Positions 33,137-41,384 of a DNA stretch of 64,000 bases are shown here, one piece after another (the stretch's first letter is position 1; every line of letters begins with the position of its first letter). The notes under the pieces were generated by a model. It did no database searches, was not told the origin of the DNA, and saw only the letters and a list, made by a program, of their open reading frames with translations. Source of the stretch: Pedobacter indicus. Its GTDB lineage: Bacteria > Bacteroidota > Bacteroidia > Sphingobacteriales > Sphingobacteriaceae. The DNA is taken from assembly GCF_003449035.1 (NCBI RefSeq), contig NZ_QRGB01000001.1, positions 2,790,001-2,854,000 of the forward strand, read 5' to 3'. A program made the translations under genes and the position numbers.

Positions 33137-33162
33137 AATCGTTACGTCTTTAGTAAACGATT
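33137..33162 (+). promoter_or_regulatory. Inverted repeat upstream of the small ORF
   Basis: AATCGTT (33137-33143) and AACGATT (33156-33162) form a perfect 7-bp inverted repeat, ending 22 bp before the ATG of the 35-residue ORF. It could be an operator for the small ORF and the FAD oxidoreductase gene. A TATTTTG sequence near 33113 might be a degenerate -7 element. Confidence 0.3.
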
Positions 33163-33184
33163 GTAATGATTTAAATGAAATACA

Positions 33185-33292
33185 ATGGCGGAAGAAATTC
33201 TCAATGAAGCAATGGACAGATTCTTGGCTGGTGAGATATCTGTAAATGAACTGTTCGAGGCGCTAAGCATCGCACAGCTGGTTGTTGTCTAA
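33185..33292 (+). CDS. Candidate 35-residue small protein upstream of the FAD oxidoreductase
   Basis: ATG at 33185 opens a 35-codon frame ending at TAA 33290-33292, 18 bp before the oxidoreductase start. The peptide begins MAEEILNEAMDRFLAGEISV and continues NELFEALSIAQLVVV: an acidic amphipathic helix followed by a hydrophobic end. It contains no Cys, His-rich or Gly-leader motif, so it does not look like a typical peptide precursor. It may be a small subunit, a leader peptide coupled to the next gene, or chance; codon use and helix-like pattern favour a real product only moderately. Confidence 0.4.
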   Translation: MAEEILNEAMDRFLAGEISVNELFEALSIAQLVVV

Positions 33293-33310
33293 AATGCGTT
33301 CGGTTTATTT

Positions 33311-34513
33311 ATGAAAATAACTTCTTTTGAGCCTTTTTGGTTGGTCAAAAATGGCCTTATCCAATCCTACCCTTCACTTAAGGAAGACTTGAAGGCCGAG
33401 GTGTTAATTGTTGGCGGAGGAATAACCGGAAGTTTGATTGCTCACCAATGTATTGCAGATGGCTACAATACGGTATTAATTGATAAACGGGAGATTGCCC
33501 ATGGCAGTACTTCGGCGACAACGTCTATGCTTCAATATGAGATCGACGTTCCCCTCTATAAATTAATCGATCTGATCGGTGAAAATAATGCCGTTAAAAG
33601 TTATAAAGCATGTTATAACTCCATTGACCGCCTAGAGAAAATTGTTCGCGAAATTGATTCTACTTGCGGATTTAAAAAGAAAGAGTCGCTCTATTTTGCA
33701 GCTTCTAAAAAGGATAGCAAATGGCTATACGAAGAATTTGAAGCGAGAAAGAAATACGGGCTGGAGGTTAGCTGGCTAACAGATGCTGATATTCGTGATC
33801 GATACCGCATTCAGAAAACATACGGTGGAATTCTATCTAAACAGGCAGCAAGTATCGATGCTTTCCAATTCACCCATGACATCTTGAAGTACAATGCAGA
33901 TAAGGGTCTTCGCATTTTTGATAAAACGGATCTTACTGCAATTCGCTATGCGGACAACCGTGTTTACGCTGAAGTAGAATCAAAACAAGTAATCGAAGCC
34001 CAAAAAATCATTTATTGTACCGGTTATGAAACAACGAATCTTATTGAGGAAAATTTCGTTGATCTGTTTAACACCTATGCAATCGTGGGGGAACAGAATG
34101 AAGACGACCAGTCAGATTTAAATGAAACTTTGTTTTGGAATACGGCATCGCCCTATATTTATATGAGAACGACTGATGACAACAGGCTATTGATCGGTGG
34201 TGAAGATGAAAAATTTGGGAAAGTAACCAACGGAAGGCTGATAGAAAAGAAATCTGAAAAACTCAAAAAATATATAAACAAACACCTACCCCATTATGAT
34301 TTTACAATAGATTTTTCATGGGCTGGGAGATTCGGAGAAACCAAAGATGGAAATCCTTACATTGGTGAACATAAGGATTTCCCAAATAGCATTTTTGTGT
34401 TAGGTTTTGGGGGTAATGGCATTACATTTTCAGTAATAGGAATGGATATTGTTTCCAAATTATTGAAGAACCAAACACATGAACTGGTCAATATTTATCG
34501 ATTTGGGCGCTAG
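33311..34513 (+). CDS. FAD-dependent oxidoreductase of the DAO (D-amino-acid/glycine oxidase) family
   Basis: A 400-residue cytoplasmic flavoprotein. AEVLIVGGGITGSLIAHQCI near residue 29-48 is the FAD-binding Rossmann GxGxxG motif, followed by the acidic end of strand 2 in LIDKREIAHGSTSATTSML. The C-terminal FAD-contacting region WAGRFGETKDGNPYIG and FGGNGITFSVIG is typical of DAO-fold oxidases such as DadA, ThiO and PuuB. The substrate is unknown. It converges on the TPP-controlled operon, overlapping the last gene by four bases. This may be chance, although ThiO (glycine oxidase) of thiazole synthesis belongs to the same fold. Confidence 0.85.
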   Translation: MKITSFEPFWLVKNGLIQSYPSLKEDLKAEVLIVGGGITGSLIAHQCIADGYNTVLIDKREIAHGSTSATTSMLQYEIDVPLYKLIDLIGENNAVKSYKACYNSIDRLEKIVREIDSTCGFKKKESLYFAASKKDSKWLYEEFEARKKYGLEVSWLTDADIRDRYRIQKTYGGILSKQAASIDAFQFTHDILKYNADKGLRIFDKTDLTAIRYADNRVYAEVESKQVIEAQKIIYCTGYETTNLIEENFVDLFNTYAIVGEQNEDDQSDLNETLFWNTASPYIYMRTTDDNRLLIGGEDEKFGKVTNGRLIEKKSEKLKKYINKHLPHYDFTIDFSWAGRFGETKDGNPYIGEHKDFPNSIFVLGFGGNGITFSVIGMDIVSKLLKNQTHELVNIYRFGR

Positions 34514-34776
34514 TCAATCAGTTTGAAATCTTGAACATCAGGGATGTCCGAAAGGTATTTCCAACTTTTTAGATGCGGTTCTTCTAATTGAAATTCACGA
34601 TATTCATCTGGGTTCATAATAGGAACTCCTTTGATGATCGGATAATAACGCTTACAATAATTACAGGTCAGCATTCCTTCGTGAATATTTTCTTCTAAAT
34701 CTTGTGTAATAATTTTAAGTGTTAAGTCTGCCTTGTCAAAAGGACAACAAAGTTTATCGATTGTTGATAGTCTCAT
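34510..34776 (-). CDS. Trm112-like small zinc-binding protein
   Basis: An 88-residue protein with LCCPFDKADLTL near residue 8 and LTCNYCKRYYPIIKGVPIMN near 36-55. The paired cysteines and the YPI-GVP-M motif are those of the Trm112/YcaR zinc-binding fold. Trm112 proteins in eukaryotes and archaea bind and activate SAM methyltransferases, and this operon begins with such a methyltransferase, so a partner role is plausible. It lies one base after the ThiE-like gene and is the last gene of the TPP-controlled unit. Its 3' end overlaps the convergent oxidoreductase gene. Confidence 0.75.
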   Translation of the reverse strand: MRLSTIDKLCCPFDKADLTLKIITQDLEENIHEGMLTCNYCKRYYPIIKGVPIMNPDEYREFQLEEPHLKSWKYLSDIPDVQDFKLID

Positions 34777-34777
34777 C

Positions 34778-35425
34778 TTAATTCTTATTTAATTGTTCAA
34801 TATATTGTAAAACAGCTTTTTCTGGGTCATTTGAACCCATAATACCCGATATAAGTGCAACGCCTTGGTAGTCGACACCCTCAAACGCATCCATGTTATC
34901 CGGACGGATACCTCCGGCTAGGAAAATAGGCAGGTTGGTTATTGATCTCGCTTTATGCAAAGACTCTAGGGATACGAGCTCACAACTGGTACTCGTTGTG
35001 GAAGGGAACATGGAGCAGAAAGAAAGGTAGTCTATCCGCTTGTCATCTGCCCAATGGATAATCTCCATATCATTATTACAGGTGATCCCATAAATAGGCT
35101 TATTCGACAAACTAGCTTCTAGTACCCTTTGAATATCATCGAAGTTAGCTGGTATCTCATCAAAATGCACACCGTCTAAGGGAAAGCTTCTTAATAAGCT
35201 CCAATCATTATTGATCAGCAAAGGGACATCGTGTTTTGAGCATAGTTCGATTAATTTGATGATAATGGTTTCTTTCTCTGCATCTTCTTGCCAATTATCC
35301 CAGATTTGGATGGCTGAAATGCGGGTTTTCATTGCTTTTTCAAGTCGTTCAAACAGGAGATCCCGCTCCATCGAAGGGTCTATTACCAGATAAACGCCTT
35401 CACGAATATTTCTTTTTTTTCTCAT
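34778..35425 (-). CDS. ThiE-like TIM-barrel protein (thiamine phosphate synthase family, divergent)
   Basis: The frame extends to 35563, but the start is the ATG at 35425, overlapping the upstream stop (ATGA); the extension would overlap the AIR-synthase-like gene. The 215-residue protein keeps the ThiE outline: PLLINNDWSLLRSFPLDGVH, YGITCNNDME, YLSFCSMFPSTTSTSC, FLAGGIRPDN, and GVALISGIMGSNDPEKAV. But the substrate-binding segment that reads LR-K in true ThiE enzymes is IQIWDNW here, so the basic diphosphate-contacting residues appear changed. It may act on a thiamine-related but different substrate. Control by a TPP riboswitch supports a link to thiamine metabolism. Confidence 0.75.
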   Translation of the reverse strand: MRKKRNIREGVYLVIDPSMERDLLFERLEKAMKTRISAIQIWDNWQEDAEKETIIIKLIELCSKHDVPLLINNDWSLLRSFPLDGVHFDEIPANFDDIQRVLEASLSNKPIYGITCNNDMEIIHWADDKRIDYLSFCSMFPSTTSTSCELVSLESLHKARSITNLPIFLAGGIRPDNMDAFEGVDYQGVALISGIMGSNDPEKAVLQYIEQLNKN

Positions 35426-36477
35426 GTCCATCCCTTCTTTTTTGCTGTAAAAAATGCGGACCAATAAGGATCGGTCTCGAAATAGGGTATATTTTTCTTT
35501 TCGCCGTCTTCTATAAGTTTTATTCCATCTTCTTTTTCTGTTAGTTCTCCTACGACGGCACATTCGATCTCTGCTTCCTTCAGTCTCGCGATCACTCGTT
35601 CTTCTGCGCCATTTTCAATCGCTAACACCATCGAACCCGCGCCAATAACATAGCGTGGATCAATAGAAAAGAGCTGGCAAATTTCAGCTTGGGCGCGACC
35701 GACTGGCAATAAATCGTTTTGAATGAGCACTCCGCAATCACACGCAGTCGCCATCTCATAAATAGCGCCCAATACACCTCCTTCGGTTACATCATGCATC
35801 GCAACAACATCCGGATAACGCTCTTCTTTTCCTACCGCCGCAACAGCATCATGGATGCTGGAAGTCTGATAAAAAAGCTCGCAGCCTTGGCGATAGACTT
35901 CCTCCCCTACTTTGTTTCGAACCGTATCGGGAAAGCTCTTCGCTAAAATAGCAGTTGAGGAGATAGCGCATTGCTTGGTGACCAAAATAAGATTCCCTGG
36001 TCTGGCTTTATTGGAGGTTAAGACATGTTTTTTCTCTACGATGCTGATCATTGTACCGCCACCGGCAATGGTTGAATTTTGCCCTTCGATAAACCCGGTA
36101 TGTCCGCCGACAATGGCAACACCCATCTCACTGCAAAAACGGCTGATATGATTCCAATACACTTTAAAGTCGGAACCCGAAAAACCTGCTGGCAGATTTA
36201 AAACAAATTGTGCATACATGGGAAGGTAACCTGTTGTGGCTATGTCATTCGCCATCAGGCAAACCGAAAGCCATGCAGACTCCTCAAGCCCTAAAGAGGG
36301 GATCAATGACAGCGGATCACTCGCACTTACCATCGCTAAGTTGTTCTTCAAATCGACCACCGCTACATCAACTCCAAATGCAGGACCACATGATACTTCG
36401 GGTCGAGGGTAGCCACAGCTGGAGAGGATCGCATCTTCGAAGAAATCTTTCTGTATTTTTCCGAGTTCTTTGGTCAT
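35422..36477 (-). CDS. AIR synthase-related (PurM/HypE/ThiL superfamily) protein
   Basis: A 351-residue cytoplasmic protein with the PurM-type ATP-binding fold: FGVDVAVVDLKN (the GDDAAV-like region), ASDPLSL, LMANDIATTGYLPMY (the NDI-A-G-xP motif), IVGGHTGFIEGQNSTIAGGG and MHDVTEGGVLGAIYEMA. The last motif is typical of HypE-like AIRS proteins. It lacks the C-terminal Cys needed for HypE carbamoyl transfer, ending in KKKGWT, and the first Asp of the ThiL GDDAAV motif is replaced. It is probably an ATP-dependent kinase- or amidine-forming-type enzyme with an unknown substrate. Start and stop overlap both neighbours (TAATG, ATGA). Confidence 0.82.
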   Translation of the reverse strand: MTKELGKIQKDFFEDAILSSCGYPRPEVSCGPAFGVDVAVVDLKNNLAMVSASDPLSLIPSLGLEESAWLSVCLMANDIATTGYLPMYAQFVLNLPAGFSGSDFKVYWNHISRFCSEMGVAIVGGHTGFIEGQNSTIAGGGTMISIVEKKHVLTSNKARPGNLILVTKQCAISSTAILAKSFPDTVRNKVGEEVYRQGCELFYQTSSIHDAVAAVGKEERYPDVVAMHDVTEGGVLGAIYEMATACDCGVLIQNDLLPVGRAQAEICQLFSIDPRYVIGAGSMVLAIENGAEERVIARLKEAEIECAVVGELTEKEDGIKLIEDGEKKNIPYFETDPYWSAFFTAKKKGWT

Positions 36478-37199
36478 TATGGAACATCATTAAATTTAAC
36501 GTAAAGACCAAAGAAATCACCGTAAGGAATGCTCCATTGTTGAACAGGGAACCATTTCGGCAGACCTGTGCAAGACCATTCTATTGAATATTCGCGTCCT
36601 GCAAGAGCTTCATCTATAATTGCAATTAGTTTTTGAGGCGTATAGAATGTTGCTGTCACATAAAACGGGTTTTTCCCGAATGCCTGCTGGACTCTTCGTC
36701 GAAATACTTTCGGTGAATTGCGGTTCATCATGCCCATGGCAATACCGTATTTGGCAACGCGGGCAGATTCACGTATGACTTTTACCGGGTCTTTATAATA
36801 TTCAAAAGTGGTGATGAATGCCAGTGAATCAAAAGTATGGTCTTTAAATGGCATATGGTGAGAGTCGGCCATCACCAAGTCCCCCTGAAACAGATGAATC
36901 GCCTGAGAGAGCATCAACGGGGAAATATCCCCACCCGTAGCCTCAATGCCGATCTCTTTCCACCATCTGGTAAACCGAGTTGTTCCGCAACCAAACTCCA
37001 ATAGGGTTTTTACACGTTTATCTTTCGATACCAACTGCTCCATGACCTTTTTCTGCCATATTTCAGCGCGTTTGTACCTGCCTTCATACCACTGCTCGTA
37101 AGTATCGGTGTGTTCACGATTAAAGAACCACTCGGTTCTGCCCTGCCAGTTGCGATCGTTTTTAGGGATAAGAATTTGATCTGTTTTTTGGATTTCCAT
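36477..37199 (-). CDS. Class I SAM-dependent methyltransferase, first gene of the TPP-regulated operon
   Basis: A 240-residue Rossmann-fold methyltransferase. Motif I is LLEFGCGTTRFTRWW near residues 66-80, the acidic residue ending strand 2 is in ATGGDISPLML, motif II/III region is LVMADSHHMPFKDHTFDSLA and the post-motif strand is AKYGIAMGMMNRNSP. It belongs to the methyltransferase-11 type (small molecule or cofactor substrates). The start codon follows the riboswitch terminator by 12 bp, and its stop overlaps the next start by one base. The Trm112-like protein encoded at the end of the operon may be its activator. The acceptor is unknown. Confidence 0.87.
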   Translation of the reverse strand: MEIQKTDQILIPKNDRNWQGRTEWFFNREHTDTYEQWYEGRYKRAEIWQKKVMEQLVSKDKRVKTLLEFGCGTTRFTRWWKEIGIEATGGDISPLMLSQAIHLFQGDLVMADSHHMPFKDHTFDSLAFITTFEYYKDPVKVIRESARVAKYGIAMGMMNRNSPKVFRRRVQQAFGKNPFYVTATFYTPQKLIAIIDEALAGREYSIEWSCTGLPKWFPVQQWSIPYGDFFGLYVKFNDVP

Positions 37200-37210
37200 T
37201 TTAAATTTTG

Positions 37211-37257
37211 TTAAAAATTAAAAAGCTCCGATTCTTTCAATACCAAAAGAATGGAGC
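37211..37257 (-). terminator. Intrinsic terminator of the TPP riboswitch (expression platform)
   Basis: On the minus strand GCTCCATTCTTT pairs with AAAGAATCGGAGC (one bulged base) around an 8-base loop, followed by TTTTTAATTTTT. It lies between the aptamer and the start codon at 37199. Terminators placed here are switched by TPP binding, so high TPP should stop transcription before the four genes. Confidence 0.88.
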
Positions 37258-37279
37258 CATAAAATGGAAATTCTTACGT

Positions 37280-37362
37280 GCTGCATCCCTACGTTGGCAT
37301 TGTCCAAATCAGGTATCGGGTATTTTCTCAGCTCACTCTAAGGTGGGCACCCCGTGCATTTA
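37280..37362 (-). promoter_or_regulatory. TPP riboswitch (THI element)
   Basis: On the minus strand the conserved THI-box segments appear in order: ACGGGGTGCCC, then GCTGAGAAAATACCCG, ACCTGATTTGGACAATGCC and CGTAGGGATGCAG. These are the invariant pieces of the TPP aptamer: the pyrimidine-sensing CUGAGA loop and the diphosphate-binding ACCUGA/GGAUAAUGCC arm. P1 can form between the ATGCA ends. It is followed by a strong terminator and a four-gene operon. It controls expression negatively in response to thiamine diphosphate. Confidence 0.95.
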
Positions 37363-37407
37363 TACCGCAAGGTACGAATAATTATACGATAAAAGGCTAT
37401 TTCATAA

Positions 37408-39315
37408 TCATAGGCTTTTCTTTTTGAGAACAAGTCTGCTCTTATCTGCTTCAGCTATCTGCCGAAAAAAACCAACCAGCTCGTTATATTGTTCGCGATT
37501 ATACTGTCCCTGATTCATCTGGATCTTACGCGAGTAAAGCAATTCTTGCCCATTCTGCTCAAACTCCATTGAGAAAATACCAAAAGGATGCTCCAGTGAA
37601 ATTTCATTAGGCAGCCGTTCTACCGTAAACCCTTCTGGCAGTTCGTAAACAATTGAGTCTACGTCGATATAACCCCGGTTAATATATAGATCGTTCTCCC
37701 TGCTTCGTAATTCCGGAGGTAGCGGACTCTGATTTACTTTATTAAGCGGAACGAACATCAGATCAGCGTTCGCAGCACCATAATTACGTGCTGTAAAACT
37801 AAGCTTCTCGACTGTTTTCGGATTATTACCCTTTTGTTGATCGACGGTGTAGTTGGCAACCGTAAGGTTGCCTATCGGGTAGATTTTAGGCACCTCTTTA
37901 AGCTGTTCGCGCAAGGGCTCTCCGATAAGAAAGTTTCGGTTATCATATTGCCAGCCTTCAAATTCGGTCACGATCTCCCCTTTGATTGCGCCTTCCTCGT
38001 TTAGGCTCATCCTGCCCGTCCTAATTTGCTTACTGTTATCGGCCAGATAACGTGGAGTGCGGACTAGCTCTCCTCCATTTTCAGTACAGGCAACGGCAAG
38101 CCGATCATCTGTAAAGGTACCCAGGTAATCGAAAGGATTATCCTTGCTTGTACAATCGACCCAAGCGGTATCTGACTCAAATGGGATTCGCAGGATTACA
38201 TGATCGAATTGATTGATGCTTGCAAAATCAGGGATGGCGTTCTTTTTCTTATCACCTGATGCGACAACAACATAATCAGACGGAATACCTACAACCGCCA
38301 GAAGCCCTTGCGTATAATTAACCAGCGCTTTACAATCCCCATATCCGGTCTGATCTACTTGACTTGCAAGAAAAGGTTGAAAACCACCAATACCAACCTG
38401 TATACTCACGTAACGGGTTTTTTTCTGAACAAATTCATAAATCGCCTTTGCTTTCTCCCACGGATCAGCCATGTCAGCTGTCAAATTTCGGATATGCGAT
38501 GCCGTTTGTGGCGGAATCTCATTTCGCCCTTGCAGCAGGGCATCATACATCCACTTGCCATATTCTTCCCAATTCGAAAAACTACCAGTGACTTTTTCAT
38601 AGCTAAAATGCTCGGGAGCCAACCTTACCGAAGTAAGGAATGTCTCGGGAGCGGGACTATAGGGCTCGTCTTTGAGAGCTTGTTTATTCGTAGTTTCCCA
38701 GTGATAGGTTTTGATGCCGTCAGCCTCACTCGCTTCTACTGAACCGGGATAATTAACCTCTTTGTACCGTAAAGGAAAACCAGAACTGGTATTTACAACC
38801 AAGGTAGCTTTTTCAAGTGAAACACCTGATGAACCTACAGGATACCAATCTGGCAAATTCAGTGTCTGCTTAGAACGTATCTCATATTCGATCTCGAGTG
38901 TATAAGGGTACATAGTCGGGTTAGGTCTAAAAACTTTTAACCGGGAATCTAAAAACAGTGAATTGTTATCACTCGCGCTGATATCGCTAAATGATTTTTC
39001 AGAAATCTTGGCGGTTTGTCTACCAAACTGATCATAGACCGCGCCGCGGATTGAACGAATTTGGCGGCTTTTATCATACCATATACGAATAGCTGCGTCT
39101 TCATTGCCATTCTCATTGAGCACCGTAATAACACGTTTAACAGTATAGCTGAATTGATCGGTATTCTTTATGTCGATATTCATATCCATTGTGCGGATAA
39201 CCGAACTTGCCCGAGCCAAGAGGTTCTTGTTGATGTGATCAACGGCATAATTGTTCTGTGCAAGAAGCGTAGCAGGAAGAAGAAAAAGAAAGAATATAAA
39301 GCAAATTTTTCTCAT
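37408..39315 (-). CDS. DUF3857 and transglutaminase-like domain protein (second of pair)
   Basis: A 635-residue exported protein (signal peptide ending LPATLLAQ). Residues ~50-210 are the DUF3857 beta-rich domain (YEIRSKQTLNLPDWYPVGSS). Residues ~270-370 are transglutaminase-like, with KAIYEFVQKKTRYVSIQVGI and TGYGDCKALVNYTQGLL, where the Cys of GYGDCK is the catalytic residue, and VDCTSKDNPFDYLG as the Asp region. The C-terminal ~170 residues are a further beta domain. It may act on envelope protein or peptide amide bonds, but its function is unproven. Its start overlaps the stop of the upstream paralogue by 4 bp (ATGA). Confidence 0.85.
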   Translation of the reverse strand: MRKICFIFFLFLLPATLLAQNNYAVDHINKNLLARASSVIRTMDMNIDIKNTDQFSYTVKRVITVLNENGNEDAAIRIWYDKSRQIRSIRGAVYDQFGRQTAKISEKSFSDISASDNNSLFLDSRLKVFRPNPTMYPYTLEIEYEIRSKQTLNLPDWYPVGSSGVSLEKATLVVNTSSGFPLRYKEVNYPGSVEASEADGIKTYHWETTNKQALKDEPYSPAPETFLTSVRLAPEHFSYEKVTGSFSNWEEYGKWMYDALLQGRNEIPPQTASHIRNLTADMADPWEKAKAIYEFVQKKTRYVSIQVGIGGFQPFLASQVDQTGYGDCKALVNYTQGLLAVVGIPSDYVVVASGDKKKNAIPDFASINQFDHVILRIPFESDTAWVDCTSKDNPFDYLGTFTDDRLAVACTENGGELVRTPRYLADNSKQIRTGRMSLNEEGAIKGEIVTEFEGWQYDNRNFLIGEPLREQLKEVPKIYPIGNLTVANYTVDQQKGNNPKTVEKLSFTARNYGAANADLMFVPLNKVNQSPLPPELRSRENDLYINRGYIDVDSIVYELPEGFTVERLPNEISLEHPFGIFSMEFEQNGQELLYSRKIQMNQGQYNREQYNELVGFFRQIAEADKSRLVLKKKSL

Positions 39316-41279
39316 GATTTCTTTTTAAAAATTACATCGGTCTTTTGAAGTTGAATAATCCGGTTGAAAAGCTCCTTTAGCGCTGGATACTCCTCGGGCT
39401 GATAGATACTTTTCTCCAGTTCCATGCTTTGGGAAAACTGCACTTTGTTTCCGATAACCTCCGTTCTATTTAAAAACCTACCGCCTTTGTTAGGCAGGGC
39501 TAAGGATACATCTCGTGGCTTAACAACCATCTCATATTCTTCGGGTATGCGAAGACTGATAATAATTCGTGAGTTTATAGGAGCGCCTAGGTCTACGGGA
39601 TATGTCCTTTCCGCTAATTTGAACGGGTTCTCATCCATTTTATCCATAAAAAAAGGGTTGAAAAAGAGCTGATCATAGGAAAGTGAATCGAAAGCAGCGA
39701 TTTCAACTTCATAAGCTTCTTCAAGAGTCCGCTCAATGCTATCCAGGTTTGTGATCGCATAATCCAAAATCCTGATATTCGGCATGTTTTCGTCTTTGTT
39801 TTCGACAAATTCATCGATGCTGTTAAATTTCTTTATTTCATGTCGCTGATAAAAGGCCGCATAGCCCATTTTATAATTTTTGACCGAGCCGACAATCTTA
39901 CCGTCGGCCTGCAATTCGAGCTCTAATGAATACACATCGCTTCGTTTTTGAGAAGCTACCAGATCGATCCATTCAGACGGCTTATTCATGCTCATGATTC
40001 TTCCCTGACCATTCATACACCTCATGGGCAATAATCCGAAAGGTAATAAAGGATCAGTGGCGTCTAACAAATAACTCCTTCCATCAATATTTACCATCGC
40101 TACCACATAATTAAAATCAGATATCACCGGGTATAACTGATGGACGACCCCATTTTCTCTCGTGGAAAGTACAACAGCGTCTGCATCTAAATCTGCGGCT
40201 CCCAGAGCAGCAATCAGAGCAAGATTAATATCCGCTACATTCCCTGCTCTATTTTCAATGGCTTTCTTCAGACCTTCGTCAGTAAAATGACCATAGCGGT
40301 TATTCCATTTAACCCGAGACTGAATGTATGAATAGATCGTTTTGGCCTTTTCCAGGTCGCTTTCATCCCCTTTAAGAATTGTCGGCAAAATTTTCTTGAA
40401 AATATCGTCGCGTCGCAGCTGTTTTCCGAAGTACTCATGCTTTTTCATTTCGTAATCCACGTCTTTCCACTCCTTCGTGATTTTTTCTTTACTGCCGTTC
40501 AGTAATGTCATTTCCGAAAGTTCAAAATTAATGGCTGAAATGAAATTCTTCGGTGATGTCATGTAATCTTCTTCAATAAAGGCAGGAACATCATTCATCG
40601 CATAGGTGAGTTCCGAACAATCGATGCGGTGCGCACCCGGCTGGAAGCACTCTTTTTTAACCTTACCATCACTTTTATCCAACTTGAGCGCGCCGATTAG
40701 CGAAACATTGTACACAAAGACGGCTGGAATAAGTGCGACATACTCACTATAGATTTTCGGAATATCCCATTGAAATTGCCAAGGGTGGTAATTGAAGATA
40801 TAAGGGGTCTCGATTTCATATTCATACTCAACCACGCTCCCGTCAACGATATTTGGCATAGCAAACTTGACTAGCTCCAAGTGTTCGGAAGATTTCTCAC
40901 GAATAATACTTTTTTTATCTAATTCAGCTTTTTGGAGTCCGCCATCCGGTCCGGGATAATAAACAATACCTCTTATTTTATCCACACTTTCATACCTTGT
41001 TGATGATCCCTGATATAGCGGGATAACCACGTCGCCACGGGTAAAGCGGGCACTGTTAAATACTTTTATCCGTACGTGATATCGATGCCGGATTTTATTG
41101 CCATCATGTAAGAAACTTGTCGTGCCAAATTCCCTTACTACAACGGCAGCCGCACTGGTGTCTTTATCGTAGGAAGTCATCGTAATTGCATTACGATCCA
41201 TCTCTCCGAATGGAAAATCTTGAGCCTTTGATTGCAAAACTGAGCTCACTATCAAGCAAATAAGTAATAGCTTTTTCAC
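39312..41279 (-). CDS. DUF3857 and transglutaminase-like domain protein (first of pair)
   Basis: The start is taken as GTG at 41279, giving [20 protein letters not shown], a clean signal peptide; the frame extends to 41345 but that part lies in the promoter of the divergent helicase gene. The 655-residue protein has DUF3857 at ~40-210 ([20 protein letters not shown]) and a transglutaminase-like core at ~290-390 ([33 protein letters not shown]). The catalytic Cys expected in the NxxDC/GDC motif reads AGNVADIN here, so the nucleophile seems missing. It may be a non-catalytic paralogue paired with the downstream gene. Confidence 0.82.
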   Translation of the reverse strand: MKKLLLICLIVSSVLQSKAQDFPFGEMDRNAITMTSYDKDTSAAAVVVREFGTTSFLHDGNKIRHRYHVRIKVFNSARFTRGDVVIPLYQGSSTRYESVDKIRGIVYYPGPDGGLQKAELDKKSIIREKSSEHLELVKFAMPNIVDGSVVEYEYEIETPYIFNYHPWQFQWDIPKIYSEYVALIPAVFVYNVSLIGALKLDKSDGKVKKECFQPGAHRIDCSELTYAMNDVPAFIEEDYMTSPKNFISAINFELSEMTLLNGSKEKITKEWKDVDYEMKKHEYFGKQLRRDDIFKKILPTILKGDESDLEKAKTIYSYIQSRVKWNNRYGHFTDEGLKKAIENRAGNVADINLALIAALGAADLDADAVVLSTRENGVVHQLYPVISDFNYVVAMVNIDGRSYLLDATDPLLPFGLLPMRCMNGQGRIMSMNKPSEWIDLVASQKRSDVYSLELELQADGKIVGSVKNYKMGYAAFYQRHEIKKFNSIDEFVENKDENMPNIRILDYAITNLDSIERTLEEAYEVEIAAFDSLSYDQLFFNPFFMDKMDENPFKLAERTYPVDLGAPINSRIIISLRIPEEYEMVVKPRDVSLALPNKGGRFLNRTEVIGNKVQFSQSMELEKSIYQPEEYPALKELFNRIIQLQKTDVIFKKKS

Positions 41280-41331
41280 GAATATAGGTTTATAATAGTT
41301 TATCGTATCTGGCTCGAAAATAATGTAAAAA

Positions 41332-41364
41332 TTGATACTTTCCAAGGTATATTATCTACCTTTG
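41332..41364 (+). promoter_or_regulatory. Promoter of the RNA helicase gene
   Basis: TACCTTTG at 41357-41364 is an exact TAnnTTTG -7 element, with TTG at 41332-41334 as a -33 candidate 22 bp upstream. The helicase start at 41385 follows after 20 bp. Confidence 0.5.
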
Positions 41365-41384
41365 CGAAAATAATATATATCAAT

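Noticed and set aside
33311-34513. The FAD oxidoreductase as ThiO of the TPP-controlled pathway
   Set aside because: It is on the opposite strand with no THI element of its own, and the DAO fold is too broad to assign glycine oxidase.
35422-36477. Calling this gene hypE or thiL
   Set aside because: It lacks the HypE C-terminal cysteine and part of the ThiL motif, so only the superfamily is assigned.
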